NCBI GenBank assembly: GCA_016785225.1
Contig: JAFBJZ010000771.1
Coordinates: 2,490,501-2,554,500, forward strand
Direction of reading: 5' to 3'
Length of the DNA: 64,000 nucleotides
Source of the DNA: Psettodes erumei
Taxonomy: Eukaryota; Chordata; Actinopteri; Pleuronectiformes; Psettodidae
This document shows, in pieces, positions 50,501 to 60,800 of this stretch (position 1 is the first letter of the stretch; every line of letters begins with the position of its first letter). Position numbers and translations under genes: made by a program. Under the pieces are notes generated by a model. It saw only the letters and a program-made list of their open reading frames with translations. It did no database searches and was not told where the DNA came from.

Positions 50501-53500
50501 ACCCTCGCTCAGTCTCTTGGACAGAACATTGGCATCTTCTCAGACAAGAAGAGGATCCTTAATGGTACATAGTCAAACATGAAGTCTTTTTTGTCTGTTT
50601 TTTGAGCCTCATTTCTATGCAATAGAAATATATTCATGTTTTGGGTTTTTTACCAGGCGAATGCAAGTGTGATGATCGCTGGTCAGGCTGTATCATGGAC
50701 GATGTTGGGTAAGTTACTTTTTAAATATAGTGTCCTCATCAAGTCCTACATGGTTCTTAAAGACAAAACAGTCATCTTTTACAGATGCTGGTGACACAAA
50801 ATGTGTAGTGTGTGTCACCAGAATCTCCCCAAACAGATGATGCAACTCCTCCTGGGATCAAAATGTGAAAATATCTATTAAAATGGATTGGAAATGAATT
50901 TGTGGTTTGATTCAAAAGTAGTTAAAAGTTAAAATTCTCATCCTGTCATCTCAAAACATGAGACTGTAGACTATTCATGATCAGAATCTGACTCTAAGAA
51001 AATTACAAATAAATGTGGTTACGAAATGATTTCCTATTATGTATTTTTGAGATTGTAAACCAAATGTTAAAAAATATCTAATTTAAATGAATTATTCATG
51101 AGTTTATTATGTTGGTCTCTAAAAAAGTTAAATTTGCTTTATTCGTTGGTATAAAAATGCAGAGTTTTTTCCATTCAGTGGCGGGTTGTTGTAGTGTTTT
51201 AATTCACCACTAGGTGTCAGTCTGTGCTTATTTGCCTGCATCATCTTGTATCATGGTGGTTTGTTTATATAACTTCATTGGGCTCTTTTCAGTAGACATG
51301 TGTTATATAATCTGTTGCTTGCTAAGATTACGAAATAGGTATCAAATCAGTATGTTTTCATCATTATGTTTTATGTTGTCAATTTCATGTAGAAATCATG
51401 ACTTGTAATGTGCCGGTGTACAACTGCAGGGTGTGCATCATTTACAGTAATGTACAAGCCTGCCTGGCATTGTGCCACTGTGAGCATAAGGATGTGATTG
51501 GGTGTGTTGTGTGGGTGTAAGATCCACTGTGATGTGTGTTGTGTGTGTGTGTGTGTGTGTGTGTATCCCTCTTCTTAAATACTTCTCACGTTCCCTCTTT
51601 ATCCCAAATGGGACAGCAGGTGAGCAGAAGCTTGGCTAGAACGTTGCCTGTGCTGTTTTTGAACCGACTGGCTGCCTCAGAGGGGTTGTCAGTCATCACA
51701 ACCTTTCCCATTTCATCCAGCAGCTCTACAGCCACTGTGACCCCCGGCTTCTCTTTTGATTCAAATGATATGAACAAATACAGTTTGATGTCTTTTGATT
51801 GCACAGGCTGTATTTTTCAGTATCATTTCGTACAATCTGTCCTTTATGTGTATTCCTCAGTTTTTAGCCAATGTCCCCGGCTGATCAACTGAGAAAATTT
51901 TATTAATTTGATTGTTCCAATTATTGATAGGCTCCTTCTCCCTCCTGCCCTTTGAAAGCCAGGACTTTCCATCAGTTTGTTTTCGTCCATGTCTAACCGA
52001 TTGAAACAGTCTGCAATGTCATTCTCATCTCCAGCCAATATTTGTCTCCCTCATTTGCCTGTAACAACAGTACACTCCCCCAACACTCCCTGTCCAGATC
52101 CTGTTCTATTGGGTTACAATAATAAACCTGCTATGAAATCATGAGTTCACATGACAGACGACAGGTCAGTCTCTGCTCCTTTGAGCCTGTCCTCAGTGAA
52201 TGGATCTGGCCCAGATCTGTGTTCTTTAGAGTGAAGTCATTTCAGACACTTGTATTCAATGAGCGATCTCAGTCATGTCCATTGACGGACGTTTCTTTTT
52301 ATTCCTCAGCACCTGCATGTCTGATCTTCCTAATCTGACTACTACTACTAACTCTTTTCACATTTTTTTCACAGGGTTTAGCTACTGTGTGTGCTTGTAT
52401 TTACAGTATGTATATGTGCGTGTATGTGCGTGAGTTGATCTGTCTGTTCATACAGTATATACGTGTCTATTCCAACACAGTGTGTTTTGCAGCTTATTAT
52501 GAGCTTCTTAAATCCTAACTAAACCTAAAATGAACTTGGCAGAGAAAATAGACGCACAATTTACTGTCTGAATGTCCATTATGGTCGAGTTAGGATTTAG
52601 AATTGACTTATACATTTTGTATTCTTTCTTCTTTCCGTTTTCTTCTCATGAGAGAATGGATGTTGCTAAGACCTAGCCAGGAAAAAATATGTATTTTAAA
52701 GGACACACAAAGGGGTTGCACACATAAAGCACCCTGCACAGTTTGGCAGTATTACAAAGGCAACTAAATGATAGTGATTTGGTGTGTGTCTACTAACTGC
52801 TACTGGGGGCTGACTGTGAATGAAGGAAGAAAGCAATTATTCAAGATGTTTAGTGAGCTTTCAGGATACAAGAGGTACTTGGAACACTTTTATTTAAATA
52901 CATCTGTGGACTACAGGCAAACATTTATATAAGTAATTGTAATAGTAGTAATAATAGTACTACTATAGTAGTAATCATAGTAGTATAGCAGTATAATATA
53001 TCTAGTTTCTATACAGATTTCTGCTCGATACAATTATCTGTAATAGTAGTATTTTAATCTTTTGGAATACATATTTTTGATCCATTGGTCTTATGTATTG
53101 TAAAATGAAAAGTCTTTATCATGGCTGAATAATAATTAGTCGTGAAGATTGTACTTTTTCTGATGACTAGTGAATCAGTCGAGCATGTTTCATCGTTGTC
53201 TCACCCCTTACTACTATTTGAAAAGAGATGAACACTACAAGATTTTGACAAGATTCAACCCCGGCGCAAAATTGAAATCAAAGATGCAGATCCAACTTTA
53301 GAGCCGGGACAACTTTAAACCTGATCACTGTTGGGAATCTTTCTCAGATATTGTAGTGTACTTCATCCACCATCAAAGCATCATTGCTGGGTCCTTATAC
53401 ACCCAACATCTTTGTAGGTGGCCTCATTTAGTCACATCACATATCAAGTAGCGACCTCTCGCAGCCCCCGACTCTGTCCGGCTCTCAAGGAGTCCCTCTG

Positions 53501-56500
53501 TTATTGCATTGTGTCCCATGTCCTGTCCTGATGACTATCAAAACCACTTTAGTTAAATATGTGCCGGGAACATAATCATCATTAAGTCTGGCAGAGCAGC
53601 AGAGGACAATCATAGTTAAGTGCTGCTCAGGTTTGAGCTGATATCATCAAAAGAATGAAACCTGGACGTTTGATTGTAATAGATTTGGACCAAATACTTC
53701 AGATATTGATTGGGCTTGAAGGTGAATGTATCATCAGGATGGATTTTTGCTGTCAGTGAATTGAGACAGTCACATGGATGGTTCAAGTGTCAATGGAGTT
53801 TGATTTCTGTGCTGAGAATCTCTGAAGATGTTATTAAAGTTGAGATGATCATTTAAGGGGCACACTATCAAATTATGATGCAATAACAGTGCAAAGGCAA
53901 ATCATCCACAGTACTCCAGTTCATTTTCAGGACAAATTCACATATGCATCTTAGACTCCATCACTTCACATATATACAGGACATATATACATGTTTTCAT
54001 AATCTTAGTTATATCTGCCTCCTTGTTGTAATAAGGATCTCCCCTGAACTGTGAGTATGGTAAATTTGCCACGCCAACGTGAAATATTGAAGGTATCATG
54101 TCTAATGTAAGAACTTAATTAAGCACGACAAATATGATATGATAGCGAAGACAGCACTGAATTGTGAGGTTTGAGAAATCATTTTGTACGGGTAAAAAGT
54201 TTTAAGACCATATTTTTTTTCTTGCCAGTTGCTTAAGTGCCTGTCCTGTCCTATTTTTTTGGGAGCAAGCGCTCTCACTCTCTCTCTCTCTCTCTCTCGC
54301 TCTTTCTCTTTCTCTCTCTCTCACTCACTCACTCACTCTCTCAGTATTACCTGAGGGTGCTGTCTGTACTATATCTGCAGTAACTGCATGACATGGTTGT
54401 GTTGAACAGTTTCTACCTGCCCAAGCGGTTCTCTGACTGCAACGTGGAGGAGTACCACAACTTCCTGAACAGCGGAGGAGGAGCCTGTCTGTTCAACAAA
54501 CCTCTGAAGGTATGACATACACACACACACACACACAAGTGTTTTTTCAGTACTCTTAATGTTAAATCCCCTCACCTTCCCACCTCAGCTGTTGGACCCT
54601 CCAGTCTGTGGTAACGGCTTCGTGGAGCCAGGAGAGGAGTGTGACTGTGGCAGCCCAGCGGTGAGATTCTGCAATTTAGATGAGATTGTGAAAGTGAGAA
54701 GAAGAGGACCAGTGAGAGCAACTTCTCTTTGTCTTTCAGGAGTGTGCCAGAGAGGGGGATAACTGCTGTAAGAAGTGTACCCTGACTCAAGGCTCAAAGT
54801 GTAGCAACGGACTCTGCTGCAACAACTGCCAGGTACAAGACAGTTACAGCTCCCATCTTCTGCTGGGTGCTGCTGTGGATAAAACCAGAGGCGCTGACTA
54901 CCCAGAGTGTTAATCAGGGAGAATGATCTCTCAAGAATTTGGACAATAATGTCATTTGTGGTCCTCCAGTGCCCATTTCCATGTGGGTGTATTTAATGTT
55001 AATCTTTTTTGGTTTTGGATGAAATCACCATACACTGATAAAGCCCGAAAGCTGAATTTGCCACATATTCATGAATAAAAATCTGTCACCATTGAATGGT
55101 ATAGTATATAAAACTAGTAAAAAAAAAATCATAATTCAGAATAAACATCCCAGAAATTAGTACAAATTTGCATATCAATTTACTAAAACACTCAAAGATA
55201 AAAAAAAAACAAAACTTTTATTGCACGCTGCTGCAGATGGAGTTCATGGGAGTTGTGTGTCGAGATGCTGTGAATGACTGTGACATTCCAGAAAACTGCA
55301 CGGGGAACTCCAGCCAGGTGAGTGTGAGCCTCCCACACAGTTTTCTGCAACCAGAGCTCTAAACTTAACAATCGCTCCTTCGCGGTCACACACACGGCTC
55401 ACACAACACATCAAAGTATCTCTGAGATTCTCTTTGTTTCTTGCAGTGTCCACCAAATATGCACAAGATGGATGGCTACACATGTGAAAAGGATCAGGTG
55501 AAATGTTTGACACTGGCTACTGGATTTTTACCGTATTTTACATTTACAAGAGAAAAGCCTTTATTTCTGCACAGGTTTTTGACACTATAGTTTCTCTCTA
55601 CAGGGTCGCTGCTTCAATGGACGGTGCAAAACTAAAGACAGGCAGTGCAAGTACATTTGGGGAGAGAGTAAGTCTAACATTACTGTGTGATAAACTTAAA
55701 GAGAAGTAAGCTTCCGTCATTGTACATCTTCATAATGTTGATTGTGCCACGCTGGCTCTGCCCTCAGAGGCGACAGCGGCAGACAAGTTCTGCTATGAGA
55801 AGCTCAACATCGAGGGGACAGAGAAAGGCAACTGCGGGAAGGACAAGGACACCTGGATCCAGTGTAACAAACAGTAAGCCAGACCTTTCTATGCATGTAA
55901 CCTGTGCAGTTCTGGGTTATTCCCTCCAAGTGAGCTGTGGTCGCACCTTTGCATTTCAGGGATGTTCACTGCGGGTACCTGCTGTGCTCCAACATCTCGC
56001 CTGCGCCGCGGCTGGGAGAGCTGCAGGGAGGGCTGACCTCCTTCTCCGTCGCCCGACACAGTGCTTCTCTTGACTGCAGGTACGCAATTGCTCCTCGCTC
56101 CCTGTTCCCAGGTTTTGTGCATTTAGCTTTAAAAATGCAAATTATTTTTCATTTTAAAAATATTATTTTCACATGAACGAAATAACACTGCAGACCAGTG
56201 GCCACACTAGTTCACATTTAACTTAAATTAACAAAATCACTCATATCAAGTGCTGTGTAAGTGACTCAGTCGTGTTTGTTGCAGTGGCGCTCACGTGCTG
56301 ATCGACGGCGACACTGACCTGGGATACGTCGAGGACGGGACGGCCTGCGCAACAGATCACATCTGTTTCAATCACAAATGTCTCCCCATTCAACAGTTCA
56401 ACTTCAGCACCTGCCCTGGGACCACTGAAAAGACCATCTGCTCTGGACATGGGGTACACACACACACACACAAACACATAAAAATGTGCCACCATTTAGC

Positions 56501-57807
56501 CACTGAGCAGAAACTGAACACAGGGTGAGAGCAGGTTTAGGTTCAGGCTCGTTGAGTCAACAAAAGGTAGATTTCACCAAAACTGAATTCAAGCTTAAAA
56601 TACAAATGGAGACACAGAATTTTTCAACCATGTCAAATTCCCCCAGCTTCAGAGTTTAAAATGAGCCATCTTTTTTGTGTGTTCATGCTGTAGGTGTGCA
56701 GTAATGAGCTGAAGTGCGTGTGTTACCTGGGCTGGACCGGAGAGGACTGCAACTCCACGTCTCCTCTCAGTTATCTCGTGGTGGGACCGACCGCCCCAGT
56801 TTCAGGTAGAGGCGTCAACACCTTCACCACATGCTGCCTCTGTCCACAGCTCTGTCTCCGTCCCATTTTCTGCCCTTTGCTCCTTCTTTTGTCCTTCATT
56901 CCCATACCTCTCGACTCTTTCTCCCCGGATGTCGTCTCTTTCGGTTTCTCTTTTACCAACCCCTCCCGCAATCCACAAAATTTAATACGAATAACATTTC
57001 AAGCTTTTTCTTTGTGTTTTGTTCATTGTGCCATTTCTGTTTATTTTTAGCTTCCGCGTTGGGTTCAAGTCTGCTCATTAAAACAGCTGCATTTGTATTC
57101 ACTGAACCATGCATGTCATTCTTTTTGTTTGCCATTATTTTCACACTCATTCTTTGTCGACAGGCTGATGTCTTTGACGGAGTGACTTGAGGTCAGATTT
57201 GAGTTCTTTTTTCATGTACTTGTCCTGTCTTTTGTGTCATTTTGTGGTTCTCTTCCTCTCGCACCCCAACTTCAGCTCGCTGCGGTCGGTTGATTCTGAC
57301 CATTGAAAAAAATAAACATTTTGAATATTATCCTGAATGGGAATCTACTGCACATGTAAGTTTCCCTCAGAGCAGAGCTGAAGGGTGACAGCAGTTCATT
57401 TGCTCTCAGTTTATTCCCCCTTGGTCTCCTTTGACACCTCCTGCTAATTGTACTGTGTTTTTGTGTTCCGCTGCAGTGTTTTGTGGTTTGTGTATCATGT
57501 GTCCACATTACACAGGAAACAAGAGACATCCAATTAACACACACAGCTCCCCCCTCTCTCTTCTTTTTTCTTTTCTTTCTCTGTCTTAGGTATCACTAGT
57601 ACAAACATCATCATCGGGGCCATTGTGGGTTCCATTCTCTTCCTTGCCCTCATCCTTGCTGTTACAGCCTGGTGCTATAAGTAAGTGTCCCTATAGCCTG
57701 CATATGTGACTTTTTTTTATCAGTGGGTCCCCAAGACAGTGGCTTCACACACTCACACAACTCAACTCAACAAGGCTGGGAATCATATTTTTTGTATTAT
57801 GCACTGC

Positions 57808-57840
<33 letters not shown>

Positions 57841-60800
57841 ACTACTACTATTAAGTTGAGGATTCTCCTTCTCTTCACAGGAGCTATAGGCAGAGACGCT
57901 ATGTTGAGTCTGAGGTCCACCGAAGATTCTGCCGGTTTGCTCACTTATACTATTTTCCATTTGTTGCACCTAGGATGATTAAAAAATGTCAGAGGTGTGG
58001 TACGGTATACTGTTATACACAGTATATTATAGTATTGGATTATTTTTGTAGAACTATTAATGTGCAGGCAGCATTTTACTAATTTGAAGTACTTTGTATA
58101 CTGATGGGCACTTTAGTGTAGTTAAATAAAAGGTACAGTATTTCACTCTTAACTCTAGTACTTGAGTAAATATACTAAGTTATTTTCTACCACTGAAAAA
58201 GAGCAATAGATCAACTGCAGTGGGAAATAAAAAGAAGAAATAGAAAGAAAGAAAAAAGAGAAGTTCAATAGATTTTGATTGCCGTACAGCCACAAAAAAT
58301 GCTACATTTTCAACCCAGAGGTCACTGAGGCAGACACGCGATGCACAAGGCAGGTTAGAGTAAAACAGCAAAATAAATAAATAAATTACCAAGTTGGAAA
58401 AATAGTTATATTTGTTGCATATCATTTATCGTTATCATTAATTTGTAAAAAAAATATCAGAAGGCAGAATTTTCCTGTGATTGTGCTTACTCCCATTCTT
58501 CCGTACTTCCAGGCAAATGCCCCCAGGTGACTATGTCACAAAGCCTGGGGATGCTGATTCGTTTTACAGTGACATGCCTCCGGGTGTCAGCACAAACTCG
58601 GGCTGCAGCTCGAAGAAGAGGTCAGCCTGCCTGTCACACCTGCAGATTTGCACCCTGTCCTTCACTCCCTCCATCCCATCCATTTCTCAGAACATCTTAC
58701 TGTTTGGCTTCAGGTGTGCCATCTCATCATCACTCATTCATTCATGCTTTGTTACTACAATGGCTTTTATCATGTGTCTGTGTGTCAACATTTTGGAAAG
58801 GCACCAAAATGTTCAAGATAATAAACATGTTTGCAAATGGGGAATTGGGCAACAAACACCTCTCACTGCTCTGTTGCTCACATCATGTTAAAATTCCACA
58901 TTCATGATGCTGTTTCATGGCTCCTAATGTTGCCATCTGCTGTGATGGTGTCTTCATTTTCTGGCCTTCATTTACCTCAGCCTTTCCTTTTGTCTCTATA
59001 TGGGCAACAGGAGCAGCGCAGCATTTAATGATTTGCTTAGCAGTTTAGATGGACCATGTTGCGCTGATGATATTTTGTCCTTGTATGCGTGGGGGTGCAT
59101 GTGTGCGTGTGTGTAGATCTAATGGGCTGTCCCACTCATGGAGCGAGAGAATCCCAGATGCAAAACATATCTCCGACATCTGTGAAAATGGGCGGCCGAG
59201 GAGCAACTCGTGGCAAGGTAACACACCAATCCCCACTCGTACACAAGAGTGCTTATCTTGCACTGAATATTGTTTCAGGTGCCTCATAAAAAAAGGACCT
59301 GTGTATAAAAAAACAGAAAGAAATCACCTTGTGGCTTGATCAGTACAATTTATCTACAATTTATGTTGGTAAAACGTGGCGTGCAGCCTTTGTCAGAGCC
59401 AACATAAGTTACACATGAAGTGATTCTAACTACTGCAGTGCTGCCTTTTTTCCTGTGTGTTTTCATGCATGTTCTGTCTTGCGTTTGAACATCAACCACA
59501 GTCAATATTTTCCAAGTATTTGTATTACAAGTGCGTGTTTATGTTCTGCGTCTCTCTCCAGGAAATCTGAGCGGGAATCGTAAGAAACTGAAAGGAAAGA
59601 AGTTTCGTGCTCGCTCTAACTCCACAGAGTAAGTTCCTTGTGGCAGTCGTGCTGTGAGGTCAATGAACAATGACATCAGGGTGTTCAGACAAACAGAAGC
59701 TCTATAGAGCTTTTTCACTATAGTGGAAGACAGACAAACTGGGTTCTGGCCAGTCATGGCTTTTTCGGAAAGGATAAAGCTGGACTTATTCTTTATTTTA
59801 TATTTCGTATGTCAACAAATCAGATAAAAAGACCAAGACAAATTTATTCTGTCACCCAGCACATACTAATGTATGTTTCCTACTTTTCTTTGGCACCCAA
59901 CCCAGCAGGAGTAATGATATAATAATAGTATTTGCAGGGAACTATTTTTAGCCATGAAAAATACATGCTCAGTGTGCTGGAGATTTTTTTTCTCGTAGGA
60001 ATAGACTTGAAATAAATACAAGTGCCCATGTTTATGGTACTGAAGGAAAAAAACACTCAGTGCACCCGTATGGCTCATTTATGTGTTTTCATTAAGGTCT
60101 TTGTTACAGAGGAATAACTAATATCATCAGACAACACACAAACATTCTAATAGGATCATTTGCTGACGATTTTGGTCTTTTTTACAGATTTGTTGAGAAT
60201 AAGAAAATAAAGAATATTAATGGGCTTATCTTTTGAAAGTGTTACATTTTGTGCAGAGTATTATACACTTAGACTCACAAGACAGCAAGATCCTGTTGTC
60301 TCTTGTATTGTAAACACCGAGCTCTTGTCTGCCTTGTGAGGCTGCCTGCGCCTTTAAACCTTTTAATCTTTGCTGATAACCTGTGAACAAATGAAGTATT
60401 GGCATTCATGCTCGTTGACTGTGAATGAACAACGAACACCGGCTGCATCCCAGCCTGCTGTGGCGGTTTGTTTGTTTTTATGGGTTTTGAAGCTCTTTGC
60501 ATATGAAGTAGTCTGCAGTGCACCTGTTCTCATCACAAGAAGCATGAGACTGACTGAATGTCGAGAAGCTTGCAATGACACGTGACAAGTAACCAATATG
60601 CAACTGAGCCTGTAACACACGACACAGTTGTTTGAGATTTTCATGGCACTGTTCTCATCTGAAACCACACACACAGGTCTGCCCGCCATCTTTCTCACCA
60701 TTTTCTCAATTGCATCTTGGTGTTTGTTCAAAATATCTATGCTCTGCTCTGCTTTCCTAAAATATTTCCTCTTCCTCTCTCCCCTCCCCCCACACTTGCT

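Larger units (their letters stand above)
50709..54409 (+). other. adam22 intron 14
   Basis: A 3.7-kb intron with a TG microsatellite (51541-51564) and a long CT-rich tract (54271-54342) close to the exon 15 acceptor. Nothing coding recognised. Confidence 0.7.
47694..54509 (+). other. adam22: adam22 inactive metalloprotease domain, exons 9-15
   Basis: Exons 47694-47768, 48057-48128, 49875-50041, 50136-50220, 50474-50564, 50657-50708, 54410-54509. Exon 13 carries LAQSLGQNIGIFSD where active ADAMs have HELGHNLGMNHD-like sequence. All three zinc-binding histidines (Q, Q, S here) and the catalytic glutamate (S here) are replaced, so the domain cannot be a zinc protease. The CKCDDRWSGCIMDD segment with the following FYLPKRF corresponds to the region reported to dock LGI1. 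A tryptophan is kept, and the human YY pair reads FY. Confidence 0.9.

Noticed and set aside
56831..57190. Possible extra adam22 exon in intron 24
   Set aside because: The acceptor-like GTCGACAG near 57163 leads in phase 1 directly to a TGA, and human has no counterpart.
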